From RUG11198 sp964600615 (lineage in GTDB: Bacteria; Bacillota_I; Bacilli_A; RF39; UBA660), in the NCBI GenBank assembly GCA_964600615.1, contig CAZRJK010000009.1, forward strand, positions 1 to 57,549: DNA of 57,549 bases. Direction: 5' to 3'. Positions 33,263 to 43,100 of this stretch are shown here, piece by piece. The first letter of the stretch is position 1; each line of letters opens with the position of its first letter. The position numbers and the translations under genes are program-made. The notes under the pieces are model-generated. The model saw only the letters and a list, made by a program, of their open reading frames with translations, made no database searches and had not been told where the DNA came from.

Positions 33263-35113
33263 ATGGAATTAGATTTAAAAGAATATCAATTAAAAATAGG
33301 AAAATTATCAATAAACGAGCAAAAATTAAGAGATCTTTATCTAAGAGATTTAGCACTTGGTATAGTTCAAGGACCACCTACAGGATATGCCAGCATTGAC
33401 AAACCTTGGCTACAAAATTATAGTAAAGAAGAAATAATACAAATTTTTCCTAATCAAACAATGTTTCAACATATATATGAAAGAAATAAGGATAATCTTG
33501 ATTCTTATGCACTAAATTATTTTGGGAAAAGAATTACATACAGAGAATTATTTGAACAAATAAATAAAGTCGAAGAGTCTTTTAGGAAATTAAATATTAA
33601 TAAAAATGATATCGTTTCTTTTTGCATGCCGACAACACCGGAAACAATATATTGCTTATATGCTTTAAATAAAATAGGAGCAATTGCCAATATGATTGAT
33701 CTCACAACTAATAACGAAAACATTTTAAAAAGAATTAATGATACAAATTCAAAATGTTTGATTATGTTGGATTCTTTAGAAGAGAAAATGAATGATATAG
33801 TTGGCAAACTAAACGTCCAAGAGATAGTATCTGTTTCGCCAACAAATTCATTATCTCCAATTATTTCGGTAATTAATAAAATTAAATCAGGAAAAATAAT
33901 AAGAAATAAAAAATATCTAACATGGAAACAATTCATAAAAAATAATGATACAATAAAAGAAAATAACATAATTGAAAAAATAGATGAAAATAATGCAGCA
34001 ATCATTATTTACACTAGTGGCACAACAGGAACTCCAAAAGGATCAGTGTTGGGCAATAAAGGAATTAATTCAACAATTTGGCAATTAAAAAACACCAATA
34101 TTCATTCCGATGTTGGTGATAAATACCTAGATATTATGCCCCCATTCATTGCATATGGTATAGTATGTGGAATTCATAATCCATTATCTGAAAGACAAGA
34201 AATAATAATAATTCCAAAATTAGAACCAAAAAAATTTGCAAAATATATAAAAAAATACAAACCAAATCACATAATTGGTGTCCCAGCCTTATTTGAAACC
34301 ATGTCAAAAAGTAGTGAACTAAAAACTAAAGATTTAAGTTTCATAAAAAATTTAATATGTGGTGGAGATAGACTAACAATTGCATCAGAAAAACAAATTA
34401 ATGACTTTCTAAATGAGCATAAATCTAATGCAAAAGTAGCGCAAGGATTTGGAATGACTGAAGTAGGTACAAGTGTAACATACACAATGAATAACACGAA
34501 TGAATCCACAAATAACCATATAGGTTGTCCCCTATCTGCAACAAACATAAAAATTGTAAAACCTGGTACAGAAGAAGAGCTAACATATAATGAAAAAGGA
34601 GAAATATGTATATCAACACCATCCCACATGCTTGGATACTTTAATAATATTTCTGAAACAAATAATGTATTAAAAAAACATAGTGATGGGAAAATGTGGA
34701 TCCATTCACAAGACCTTGGCTACATAAGTGAAAACGGAGAATTATATTTTATAGACAGAATGAAAAGAATGATAATAAGACATGATGGACATAATGTTTG
34801 GCCTGGAGCAATAGAAGAGATTATCTCCAAACATTACGCTGTAGAAAACTGTGTTGTCATTGGGATTCCAACCATAGACAATACAAATGGAGTAATACCA
34901 ACGGCAGTAATTGTATTAAAAGAAAAATACAAAAATGATGCACAAAAAATTATACTTGAAATAGATGAATTATGCAAAAAAATGCTTCCTGAAAGAGATA
35001 AGGCGCAAAACTATATAATAAGAGACTTTTTACCAAAAACAAGTATTGGCAAAATTGATTTTAAAAGTGTAGAAGATGAAGAAATACATAAAATTAAAAA
35101 ATTAAAAAAATAA
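33263..35113 (+). CDS. AMP-forming acyl-CoA synthetase/ligase
   Basis: The 616-residue ANL-superfamily enzyme has the phosphate loop IIYTSGTTGTPKGS near residue 250, AQGFGMTEVG, EKGEICISTPSHMLGYF, and the hinge GYISENGELYFIDRMKR. The C-terminal Lys is in TSIGKIDFK. It activates a carboxylate as an adenylate, then transfers it to CoA or a carrier. The substrate is not readable from sequence. Third-base choices differ somewhat from the neighbours (more GTT, TTG, ATT), which may hint at transfer. AGAAGGAGC precedes the ATG. Confidence 0.85.
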   Translation: MELDLKEYQLKIGKLSINEQKLRDLYLRDLALGIVQGPPTGYASIDKPWLQNYSKEEIIQIFPNQTMFQHIYERNKDNLDSYALNYFGKRITYRELFEQINKVEESFRKLNINKNDIVSFCMPTTPETIYCLYALNKIGAIANMIDLTTNNENILKRINDTNSKCLIMLDSLEEKMNDIVGKLNVQEIVSVSPTNSLSPIISVINKIKSGKIIRNKKYLTWKQFIKNNDTIKENNIIEKIDENNAAIIIYTSGTTGTPKGSVLGNKGINSTIWQLKNTNIHSDVGDKYLDIMPPFIAYGIVCGIHNPLSERQEIIIIPKLEPKKFAKYIKKYKPNHIIGVPALFETMSKSSELKTKDLSFIKNLICGGDRLTIASEKQINDFLNEHKSNAKVAQGFGMTEVGTSVTYTMNNTNESTNNHIGCPLSATNIKIVKPGTEEELTYNEKGEICISTPSHMLGYFNNISETNNVLKKHSDGKMWIHSQDLGYISENGELYFIDRMKRMIIRHDGHNVWPGAIEEIISKHYAVENCVVIGIPTIDNTNGVIPTAVIVLKEKYKNDAQKIILEIDELCKKMLPERDKAQNYIIRDFLPKTSIGKIDFKSVEDEEIHKIKKLKK

Positions 35114-35138
35114 TATGAAAAAAATATTATTTTTTTTA
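35104..35138 (+). terminator. Intrinsic terminator
   Basis: A 13-bp stem AAAAAAATAATAT / ATATTATTTTTTT has loop GAAAAAA. It overlaps the ligase stop. Confidence 0.75.
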
Positions 35139-35149
35139 TGTCAAAAATA

Positions 35150-35158
35150 TGATATAAT
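35150..35158 (+). promoter_or_regulatory. Extended -10 promoter of hybrid kinase
   Basis: TGA plus TATAAT lies 23 bases before the ATG. Confidence 0.55.
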
Positions 35159-35181
35159 AAAAACAAAAATAGGAGGACTTT

Positions 35182-37002
35182 ATGAATTTTGGAGTTTCGT
35201 TTAGTGTTTGCAGTTTCTTATATAGCATGCTTTTAATAATAGTATATTTTTCTAAAGAAAGAATTTCATCAATTGAAAACAAATCATATATTGGAATGAT
35301 GATTTCCAATTTCTTTGGAATAATTATTGCTATATTGTGTTATTATTTTCTAGTAAAAAAAGACCTTTATCCAATTTTAAATTTAATCACTTCAAAATTA
35401 TATTTAGTATATGTTTTAACATGGATTTCATTTTTTACAATGTATATTATAATAATTTCATACACTAAAAATAATTTCAAAGAATACTATAAAAAAATAA
35501 AGATAGGATTATTTTTCATATATTGTATTCTATTAATTATACTACTAAAATTACCTTTATATTCAGTAAATAATAATGGGGTAGTATATACTGAAGGACC
35601 CGCTGCAACATTCTTATCATTTATTACTTTTTACTTCATAACTATATGGCTATACTTATGCGGAAGAAATTATAAAAAAATAAAAAATAAAAAATATCTT
35701 CCCATATTTGTTTTTATTCTTTTAGGTGCTGTTGTAATAGTAATTCAGAAATTAAACCCTGGACTACTAATTATAACCTACCTACAAACTTTTGTAACTT
35801 TTTTAATGTACTTTACAATTGAAAACCCAGATGTAAAACTAATAAATGAATTAGAATTAGCTAAAAGTAATGCTGAAAAAGCTAATCAAGCTAAAACAGA
35901 TTTCTTATCTAGTATGTCTCATGAAATAAGAACGCCATTAAATGCTATTGTTGGTTTTAGTAATGCTATCTTAGAAGATAAAAAAATAACAGAAGCTCAA
36001 GAAGAAGCAAAAGATATCGTTATGGCTTCTGAAAACTTATTAGAAATAGTTAATGGTATTCTAGATATTTCTAAAATAGAAGCCGGTAAAATGGAAGTAG
36101 TAGAAACAGATTATAACTTCAAAGAAATGTGTGATAATATAATAAAATTAGTAACACCTAGAATAATGGAAAAACCAATTGAATTAAAATCATCTTACCC
36201 TAAAGACTTGCCAGCAATACTTCATGGTGATATGGGTAAAATGAAGGAAATAATAACTAACTTATTAACTAATGCTGCAAAGTATACTGAAGAAGGTTGG
36301 ATAGAATTATCAGTTTCATGTATTAATAAAAAGAATAAAACTAATTTAATAATCTCAGTAGAAGATACAGGAAGAGGAATTAAACCAGATAAAATAGATA
36401 AATTATTTACTAAATTTCAAAGATTAGAAGAAGATAGAAATACCACCTTAGAAGGAACAGGATTAGGACTCGCTATAACTAAGAGTTTAGTAGAAATGAT
36501 GGGTGGAAAAATAGTAGTTCAATCTAAATATGGTAGTGGCTCTAAATTTACAGTAACTATCCCTCAAGTAATAGTATCTATGAATGAAATAAAAGTTAAA
36601 AAAGAAGAAGATACTACAGGAACAATGGATTACTCTAAAAAGAAAGTATTAGTAGTAGATGATAATAATCTAAATATAAAAGTAGCTTTAAGATTACTAG
36701 AGACATATAATATTAAACCAGATACTTGTATAAGTGGTTTTGAATGTTTAGAAAAAATAAAAGAAAACGCTTATGACTTAATCTTATTAGATGATATGAT
36801 GCCTAAAATGAGTGGAACAGAAACATTAAAGAAAATAAAAGAAGAAAATAAAGACTTCAAAACACCAGTAGTTGCATTAACCGCAAATGCTATCGCCGGT
36901 ATGAAAGAAAAATATTTAGCAGATGGTTTTGATGATTATCTAGCAAAACCAATAGATAAATTAGAATTAAAAAGAGTATTAAAGACGTATTTAAAAAAAT
37001 AA
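35182..37002 (+). CDS. Hybrid sensor histidine kinase/response regulator
   Basis: The 606-residue protein has seven or so membrane helices in the first 215 residues, then a HisKA domain with SSMSHEIRTPLNAIVG (phospho-acceptor His near 247). The HATPase domain has NLLTNAAKY, DTGRGI and GTGLGLAITKSLV. A C-terminal receiver domain follows (about 490-606), with VLVVDDNN, the phospho-acceptor Asp in LILLDDMMP, and the Lys in LAKPID. No output domain or separate regulator is adjacent. The membrane part has no known sensor family. AGGAGG precedes the ATG. Confidence 0.92.
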   Translation: MNFGVSFSVCSFLYSMLLIIVYFSKERISSIENKSYIGMMISNFFGIIIAILCYYFLVKKDLYPILNLITSKLYLVYVLTWISFFTMYIIIISYTKNNFKEYYKKIKIGLFFIYCILLIILLKLPLYSVNNNGVVYTEGPAATFLSFITFYFITIWLYLCGRNYKKIKNKKYLPIFVFILLGAVVIVIQKLNPGLLIITYLQTFVTFLMYFTIENPDVKLINELELAKSNAEKANQAKTDFLSSMSHEIRTPLNAIVGFSNAILEDKKITEAQEEAKDIVMASENLLEIVNGILDISKIEAGKMEVVETDYNFKEMCDNIIKLVTPRIMEKPIELKSSYPKDLPAILHGDMGKMKEIITNLLTNAAKYTEEGWIELSVSCINKKNKTNLIISVEDTGRGIKPDKIDKLFTKFQRLEEDRNTTLEGTGLGLAITKSLVEMMGGKIVVQSKYGSGSKFTVTIPQVIVSMNEIKVKKEEDTTGTMDYSKKKVLVVDDNNLNIKVALRLLETYNIKPDTCISGFECLEKIKENAYDLILLDDMMPKMSGTETLKKIKEENKDFKTPVVALTANAIAGMKEKYLADGFDDYLAKPIDKLELKRVLKTYLKK

Positions 37003-37018
37003 AAATACTCTTTTTTTT
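36969..37018 (+). terminator. Terminator overlapping the kinase stop
   Basis: The stem AAAAAGAGTATT / AATACTCTTTTT (36969-36980, 37004-37015) spans the last codons, with an extra T-run. Confidence 0.65.
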
Positions 37019-37065
37019 ATTAATAATATATGTTAGAATTAATTTATAGAAAAGAGGGTATATGT

Positions 37066-38643
37066 ATGATAAAAGTAACTTTATTTATCTTAAAATATAA
37101 AATACTAAAAGATGAAACTGCCTTATCCTCACACGTAAGAGAATTCTTTAGATTATCTAATAAAGATCAAACTAAAGTATTAAATAAATACTTTAATAGA
37201 TTAGATGAAAACTTCAATATAGATTATTATTTTAACTCAAAAGAATCTAGATATTATAATAATGGAGAAGAAATAACTTTCTTTAATAACTATGAATTCT
37301 GTAAAAAAATATTAGAATTAAATATTTATAATATCTTTCTAATTGATAAATTTAATTTAAGTGATAATAAAATAAATTATTTAATTGAATATACCTTAAA
37401 ACTAATTAAAGAAAAAAATATCAATTTAGATATCGATAGAATATTAGTTCATAATAATATTCTTCCAGAAAGATTATCTAAAAATATAGAATTTATTAAA
37501 TATTTAATTAAACTAGATATATATAATATTAAATATATGACCACTAATAATGATAAACAATCATTTCAAAGAGAATTAATAAAAGAAGTAATAAATATAG
37601 TAAAAGAAAAAGAATTTAATTTAGATAAATTCACTATTAATAAAGAATTACCTAATATACTAATATCTAATATTGATTTCTTAAGTTATATAATTGAAAA
37701 TGATATAGAAAACATTGATTATTTAAATAATATTGAAATAGAAAATGAAACAGATAAAAACAAACAAAAAATAACTGAATCTATTATTAAATTTATAGAT
37801 AATAACGATGCTCCAATATCTATATTAAAAAATAATAAAATATTATCAGACCACCTAAGTAAAGATTATGACTTTATTAATTATATGGTAAAAAAAGATA
37901 TAGATAATATTAAATATATTGATTGGCATAATATCCCTGATAACTATGTAACTAAAATAATAAACAACTTAGTCTTAAAAATAGTAAAAGAAAAAATAGA
38001 TTTTGATTATACTATTTATCCATTTAAAGAAGTATTTAAATATAATTATATGTTTATGGCTTACTTAATAGATAAAGATAAAACTAATATTAAAGATATC
38101 AAAGTAACAGATAAAGAAGAAGTAAATAAACTAATAGAACAATATCTAAATAAATATCATAAAACTAAATTTAATTTAAAAGAATTTATTGATGAAACAG
38201 GATATATAAACAATTCTTTAATTGAAAATAAAACTATGTTAATTTATTTAATAAGAAATGATAATACTATGTTTAAATATATAGATTTCTTAAACTTAAA
38301 TAATTCAAGTGAAGTAGTAGAAATAATACTAAAAGAAATAGAAGATAAAACATTTGAATTCAAAAATGATAGTTTTTTAATAAATAACAAATATCCAATA
38401 CCACTAAGTAATTCATACAGATTTATGAGATATGTAATTGATAAAAACTTTAATAATCTAGCCTATATAGATACATCAATGATTGATGAAAAAGAATTAA
38501 AAAGAATAATTAATTATGCCTTTAGAATGGTATATTATATAAGAGGAGATAACAAAAGCCTTAACTTTGATTTAGATGGTTATTTTAGAAATAGCATGAT
38601 AGTAAAAAATGACTATTTCCAAGAATGTTTGAAAAGTTTATAA
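37066..38643 (+). CDS. Unknown protein with seven ~63-residue helical repeats
   Basis: The 525-residue protein has no recognised family. A unit of the form N-x2-F-hhYhI-x-x-DI-x-NIxYI recurs near residues 74, 139, 202, 267, 327, 388 and 451. Examples are NIEFIKYLIKLDIYNIKYM, NIDFLSYIIENDIENIDYL and YDFINYMVKKDIDNIKYI. The spacing of about 62-66 residues suggests a solenoid. There is no signal peptide or membrane helix, so it is probably a cytoplasmic scaffold. The ATG at 37066 follows AGAGGG; an in-frame ATG at 37030 has no site. The next gene starts 27 bases downstream. Confidence 0.7.
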   Translation: MIKVTLFILKYKILKDETALSSHVREFFRLSNKDQTKVLNKYFNRLDENFNIDYYFNSKESRYYNNGEEITFFNNYEFCKKILELNIYNIFLIDKFNLSDNKINYLIEYTLKLIKEKNINLDIDRILVHNNILPERLSKNIEFIKYLIKLDIYNIKYMTTNNDKQSFQRELIKEVINIVKEKEFNLDKFTINKELPNILISNIDFLSYIIENDIENIDYLNNIEIENETDKNKQKITESIIKFIDNNDAPISILKNNKILSDHLSKDYDFINYMVKKDIDNIKYIDWHNIPDNYVTKIINNLVLKIVKEKIDFDYTIYPFKEVFKYNYMFMAYLIDKDKTNIKDIKVTDKEEVNKLIEQYLNKYHKTKFNLKEFIDETGYINNSLIENKTMLIYLIRNDNTMFKYIDFLNLNNSSEVVEIILKEIEDKTFEFKNDSFLINNKYPIPLSNSYRFMRYVIDKNFNNLAYIDTSMIDEKELKRIINYAFRMVYYIRGDNKSLNFDLDGYFRNSMIVKNDYFQECLKSL

Positions 38644-38670
38644 AAGAATAAAGGGTAGATGGAGGAAACA

Positions 38671-40155
38671 ATGAAAAAAAATAAAAAAATATTCTTTATA
38701 ACAAGCATAATAATGATAATAATAGTATGCTTGGCTTACACTGGAAAAGAATTACAAAATGATACCTTTTATACCATAAAAGTAGGAGAATCTATTCTAA
38801 AAAAAGGAATAGATATGAAAGATCATTTCTCTTTTCATAACCTACCATATACCTATCCCCATTGGTTATATGATGTTATAATCTATAAAATATATGATAT
38901 ATTTAATTTTAAAGGATTATATATATTCTCTATATTAACTTTTATAGTAATAGGTATATCATTTTATTTAATAAACATAAAATTAAATAAAAGTTACTTT
39001 CTATCATTATTATTTAGCTTATTTGCCACTATGATGTTAGCTAGAAATGTAACAGCTAGAGCCCAATTATTAACCTATCTATTCTTCATATTAGAAATAT
39101 TTTTTATAGAAATGTTATTAAAAACAGGAAAGAAAAAATATGGTATATTTCTCTTATTAATATGTCTATTAATAGCTAATATACATTCAGCCGTATGGCC
39201 ATTCTATTTTATTTTAATGTTACCTTATTTATTTGAAGAATTAATCGCAATAATAAATAAAAAAATAAAATATAAACCAGAACCAACTATCTTTCCTAAA
39301 AGATTAATAATAGAAAAAAATAAAAATATTAAATCATTAATAATAATATTTATAATTAGCTTATTTGTAGGATTACTTACTCCAATATTTCCCCAACCAT
39401 ATACATATTTTATAAATATAATGCGTGGAGACACCATGGAATATATCCTAGAACATAAACCATTAGTATTAATTAAAAATATCTTTGTAATTGGCTATAT
39501 ATTATTACTATTAGTCCCATTAATACTGACCAAAGTAAAAATTAAATTATCTGATATAGTCATGATATCAGGATTATTATTAATGTCATTTATGTCATTT
39601 AGACATACATCTTTTTTAGCAATCATAGGTACATTTTATTTATGTAGATTATTAGGAAATATAGGACTATTATATGGAAAAGAACCAATGGATTTTGATA
39701 TTCCACCAATAGGAAGCACCATAGTACTAATAACCCTAATAATATCATCAACAATTGTTTATAACATGAACTATAAAAAAGATTTTATTAATAAAACTAA
39801 TTACCCAGTAGCAATGGTAGATTATATATATGATAATCTGGATACCAAAAACATAAGACTATTCAATAACTATGATTTCGGTAGTTATTTAATCTATAGA
39901 GACTTAAAAGTATTTATAGATTCAAGATGTGATTTATATACCAAACCATTTAATAAAGAAGTAGACATCTTTGATGAAACAATGAATATCTCAGAAGATT
40001 ATGGAAGAGTATTTAATAAATACAATATAACCCATATTCTAATCTACAATGATACCACCGATTACTTAGATAAAATATTAAATGCTTCATCAAATTACAA
40101 ATTAATTCATCGAGATGGAAGATTTTCTTTATATGAATATTTAAAAGAAGAATAA
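38671..40155 (+). CDS. Polytopic membrane protein, possible GT-C-type glycosyltransferase
   Basis: The 494-residue protein has about ten membrane helices. The extracellular loop after the first helix has ELQNDTFYTIKVGESIL and HFSFHNLPYTYPHWLYD, reminiscent of the acidic first loop of GT-C glycosyltransferases. A soluble C-terminal domain follows (about 380-494), with VAMVDYIYDNLD and NYDFGSYLIYRDLKVFIDSR. In comparable bacterial proteins that ending belongs to uncharacterised DUF-type membrane glycosyltransferases. The substrate is unknown. The ATG at 38671 follows GGAGG; the ATG at 38659 would overlap this site. Confidence 0.6.
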   Translation: MKKNKKIFFITSIIMIIIVCLAYTGKELQNDTFYTIKVGESILKKGIDMKDHFSFHNLPYTYPHWLYDVIIYKIYDIFNFKGLYIFSILTFIVIGISFYLINIKLNKSYFLSLLFSLFATMMLARNVTARAQLLTYLFFILEIFFIEMLLKTGKKKYGIFLLLICLLIANIHSAVWPFYFILMLPYLFEELIAIINKKIKYKPEPTIFPKRLIIEKNKNIKSLIIIFIISLFVGLLTPIFPQPYTYFINIMRGDTMEYILEHKPLVLIKNIFVIGYILLLLVPLILTKVKIKLSDIVMISGLLLMSFMSFRHTSFLAIIGTFYLCRLLGNIGLLYGKEPMDFDIPPIGSTIVLITLIISSTIVYNMNYKKDFINKTNYPVAMVDYIYDNLDTKNIRLFNNYDFGSYLIYRDLKVFIDSRCDLYTKPFNKEVDIFDETMNISEDYGRVFNKYNITHILIYNDTTDYLDKILNASSNYKLIHRDGRFSLYEYLKEE

Positions 40156-40182
40156 AAAACACTTTAAATATTTATAAATATA

Positions 40183-40219
40183 TGTTAAAATAATAATGTC
40201 TTCAAAAAAAGACATTATT
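40183..40219 (+). promoter_or_regulatory. tRNA promoter and leader hairpin
   Basis: TGT plus TAAAAT (40183-40191) could be an extended -10. The stem AATAATGTCTT / AAGACATTATT (40192-40202, 40209-40219) lies just before the tRNA. It could instead be a weak terminator for the upstream gene. Confidence 0.45.
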
Positions 40220-40222
40220 TAT

Positions 40223-40299
40223 GGCCTGTTGGTGAAGTGGTTTAACACGCGCGCCTCTCAAGCTCGTATTCACGGGTTCAAACCCCGTACAGGCTACCA
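40223..40299 (+). tRNA. tRNA-Glu (CTC anticodon), CCA encoded
   Basis: The acceptor arm GGCCTGT pairs with ACAGGCT (first pair G-T). The T arm is ACGGG TTCAAAC CCCGT, the variable loop has 5 bases, and the anticodon loop CTCTCAA gives CTC at 40257-40259. The T arm and acceptor resemble Bacillota tRNA-Glu. The anticodon stem CGCGC / GCTCG has one C-T mismatch in the middle. CCA is genomically encoded. Confidence 0.8.
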
Positions 40300-40308
40300 A
40301 TATGCATT

Positions 40309-40338
40309 AAAAGAACTATCACAATGATAGTTCTTTTT
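40309..40338 (+). terminator. Terminator after tRNA-Glu
   Basis: A 12-bp stem AAAAGAACTATC / GATAGTTCTTTT has loop ACAAT and a T-run. Confidence 0.85.
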
Positions 40339-40408
40339 TATGAAAAAAATCTATATTTACTTTAAAAATAACCAATTATGGTGTATAATTACTTATGTGG
40401 TGGTAAAT

Positions 40409-40660
40409 ATGGATGAATTTAAAACCCAAAAAGAATTATATCAAAGATTAATACCAGCCTTTAACGTAAAATTAAGATTACTTAAAAATAGTAATTATGA
40501 TTATATTACTAAAAAAGATATATGGAACTATTTAAAAGACAATAAATGGTGCAAAAGTATTGATTTAACCCTAGCAGAAATGGTTAATGATATAATTCAT
40601 GCTGATAATAAAGCTATAGATATTTACCGTGAAAAGAATAATAAAGAAAATTATAGTTAG
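40409..40660 (+). CDS. comN: ComN-type post-transcriptional regulator
   Basis: The 83-residue helical protein (MDEFKTQKELYQRLIPAFNV..., DYITKKDIWNYLKDNKW, LAEMVNDIIHAD) matches the small 'post-transcriptional regulator' family of Bacillus ComN. Its position directly upstream of secDF is as in Bacilli. ComN affects comE mRNA in B. subtilis; its role here is inferred only. The ATG at 40409 follows GTGGTGG, and a TATAAT at 40384 rules out the longer ORF start at 40340. Confidence 0.75.
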   Translation: MDEFKTQKELYQRLIPAFNVKLRLLKNSNYDYITKKDIWNYLKDNKWCKSIDLTLAEMVNDIIHADNKAIDIYREKNNKENYS

Positions 40661-40671
40661 AAGGAGATATT

Positions 40672-43062
40672 ATGGACATAAGAATTATATACATTATATT
40701 AGGAGCAATTACCCTAATTAGCTTGCTTTTATATTTTACAAATAAAAGTAAAAAATTAAAACTAACAACAATTATTATAACCATGATATGTATTATCACA
40801 GGTTGCTTATTTTCCTATAAACCATTATTTGATAATATTCATTATGGATTAGATTTACAAGGAGGATTTGAAGTATTATATGAAATTTCTCCAATCAATA
40901 AAGAAGAGAAACTGACTAGTGAAATGCTATATAATACATATCAAGCCTTAACCAGAAGAATAGATATCCTAGGAGTTAGTGAACCAGAAATAACTATCGA
41001 AGGAGAAAATCACATAAGAGTAAAATTAGCAGGTATCACTAATAAAGAACAAGCAAGAGATATCTTATCATCAACAGCATCTCTAACATTTAGAGATACT
41101 ACAGATCATTTACTTATGACTAGTGAAGTACTAGGAGGAAAAGCTAAAGTATCAACAGACCAACAAGGAAGACCTGCTGTAAGCTTATCCATAAAAGATA
41201 AAGAACAATTCTATGATGTAACAAGTACAATATCTAAAAAAGATAATAACTTAATCGTAATTTGGTTAGACTATGATGAAGAAAACGATTCCTATAGTAA
41301 AGAAAAAAATAGCTGTGGATCATTAAGTAATTCTCATTGCTTAAGTGCAGCATCTGTTAGCCAAGGATTCTCTAGTGACGTTATCATATCTGGAAGCTTT
41401 ACAGAAGAAGAAGTAAAAAGCTTAGTAGAATTAATTAATTCTGGAGCACTACCAACTAACCTAGAAGAAATATCATCAAGAACTGTTGAAGCATCATTTG
41501 GAGCGAATAGCCTAGATAAAACTATTAATGCTGGAATAATAGGTATAGCTTGTGTAATACTAATTATGATATTAGTTTATAAATTCTCAGGCTTTATAGC
41601 AAGTATGGGAGTATTACTATATACAACCCTAACATTCTTAATATTCTATCTAATAGATGGCGTATTAACATTACCTGGTATAGCAGCAATTCTATTAGGT
41701 ATAGGTATGGCTGTAGATGCTAATGTAATTAGTTATGAAAGAATAAAAGAACAAATAAAAATAGGTAAGAAATTAGATGAAGCATTCACTATTGGTAATA
41801 AATCATCACTAACAAGTATTATTGATGCTAATATTACCACAATGATAGCAGCAATAATAATATTTATCTTTGGAGAAAGTTCTGTAAAAGGATTTGCTAC
41901 TATGTTAATAATAAGTATTGTTGTTACTATCTTAGTAATGGTAGTACTTACTAAATATATCTTAAATATGTTTGTTAAAACAAAATACTTTAATGATAAA
42001 CCAAATTTATTTATAGGTGTAAATAAAAATAAAATAAAAGAAGCCAAAGAAATAGAAATACCATTTAAAAAATTAGAATTTGTAAAAAATAAAAAATACT
42101 TCTTATCAATTACTATCTTAATTATAGTAGTAGGTAGTATTATGGCTTTCACTAAAGGAGCAAATCTAGGTGTAGACTTTACTGGTGGAACAAGTATAAC
42201 ATTAAATACAAATGAAAAAGTAACCCTTAAAGAATTAGAAAATGACCTAAAAGAATTAAAATATACTGTAAAAAAAGAAGAAAAAAATAAAAATGATATA
42301 ACAATAGTAATAAAAGAAGTATTAGATAAAGATGATATTAAAGAATTATCTAATATCTTAGAAAAGAAATATAATACTGATTCTAATATCTATACCGTAA
42401 GTAAAGTAGTAAAACAAGCATTAACTAAAAATGCTATATACTCACTTATCTTAGCATCTATTGGAATATTAATATATGTAAGTTTTAGATTTAAATTTAA
42501 TTATGCATTAGCTGCTATCGTAGCATTATGCCATGATGTTATAATCGTATCATTATTCTTCTGTATTTTTAGAATAGAAATAACAAGTATCTTTATCGCA
42601 GCAATATTAACAATTATAGGTTATTCTATAAACGATACAATAGTAACTTTTGATATGATAAGAGAAAATTATAAAAGACTAATTAATAGTAAAGAAAGAT
42701 TTGTCTCTAAAAAAGATAAGAAGAAAAATAGCAATGTAAATGAAAATATCTTAACTGTAATAACAGATGAAGATTTAATAGAATTAGTAAATAATAGTGT
42801 AAGAATAACTTTCTTTAGAAGCATACTTACAACTATAACAACAATTATACCTGTAATATGCCTAATGATATTAGGAGCAAGAGAAATAGTTAATTTCAAT
42901 ATTGCCTTATTAGTAGGTTTTGTAGCAGGTGTATATTCATCAATCTATATATCTAACCAAATCTGGTTAATATTAGAAACAAAAAGATTAAAAAGGCCAC
43001 CAAAAGAAAATAAAAATGATGATGAAATAGAAGAAATCAAAGTAAAGGGAGTTAACTGTTAA
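40672..43062 (+). CDS. secDF: Fused SecD-SecF protein-export subunit
   Basis: The 796-residue protein joins SecD and SecF. SecD (about 1-440) has GLDLQGGFEVLYEI, the P1 domain, and the membrane motif GIGMAVDANVISYERIKEQ. SecF (about 460-796) has GVDFTGGTSITL and GYSINDTIVTFDMIREN. Twelve membrane helices are expected. SecDF uses the proton gradient to pull exported proteins through SecYEG. The fused form is typical of Bacilli. An AAGGAGA site precedes the ATG. Confidence 0.95.
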   Translation: MDIRIIYIILGAITLISLLLYFTNKSKKLKLTTIIITMICIITGCLFSYKPLFDNIHYGLDLQGGFEVLYEISPINKEEKLTSEMLYNTYQALTRRIDILGVSEPEITIEGENHIRVKLAGITNKEQARDILSSTASLTFRDTTDHLLMTSEVLGGKAKVSTDQQGRPAVSLSIKDKEQFYDVTSTISKKDNNLIVIWLDYDEENDSYSKEKNSCGSLSNSHCLSAASVSQGFSSDVIISGSFTEEEVKSLVELINSGALPTNLEEISSRTVEASFGANSLDKTINAGIIGIACVILIMILVYKFSGFIASMGVLLYTTLTFLIFYLIDGVLTLPGIAAILLGIGMAVDANVISYERIKEQIKIGKKLDEAFTIGNKSSLTSIIDANITTMIAAIIIFIFGESSVKGFATMLIISIVVTILVMVVLTKYILNMFVKTKYFNDKPNLFIGVNKNKIKEAKEIEIPFKKLEFVKNKKYFLSITILIIVVGSIMAFTKGANLGVDFTGGTSITLNTNEKVTLKELENDLKELKYTVKKEEKNKNDITIVIKEVLDKDDIKELSNILEKKYNTDSNIYTVSKVVKQALTKNAIYSLILASIGILIYVSFRFKFNYALAAIVALCHDVIIVSLFFCIFRIEITSIFIAAILTIIGYSINDTIVTFDMIRENYKRLINSKERFVSKKDKKKNSNVNENILTVITDEDLIELVNNSVRITFFRSILTTITTIIPVICLMILGAREIVNFNIALLVGFVAGVYSSIYISNQIWLILETKRLKRPPKENKNDDEIEEIKVKGVNC

Positions 43063-43100
43063 GCTAATTCCCTTTAATAAATTTGAATGGATGTGATAAA

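Noticed and set aside
43040..43075. Hairpin AAGGGA...TCCCTT after secDF as a terminator
   Set aside because: The stem is interrupted and the following sequence has no T-run, so I did not list it.
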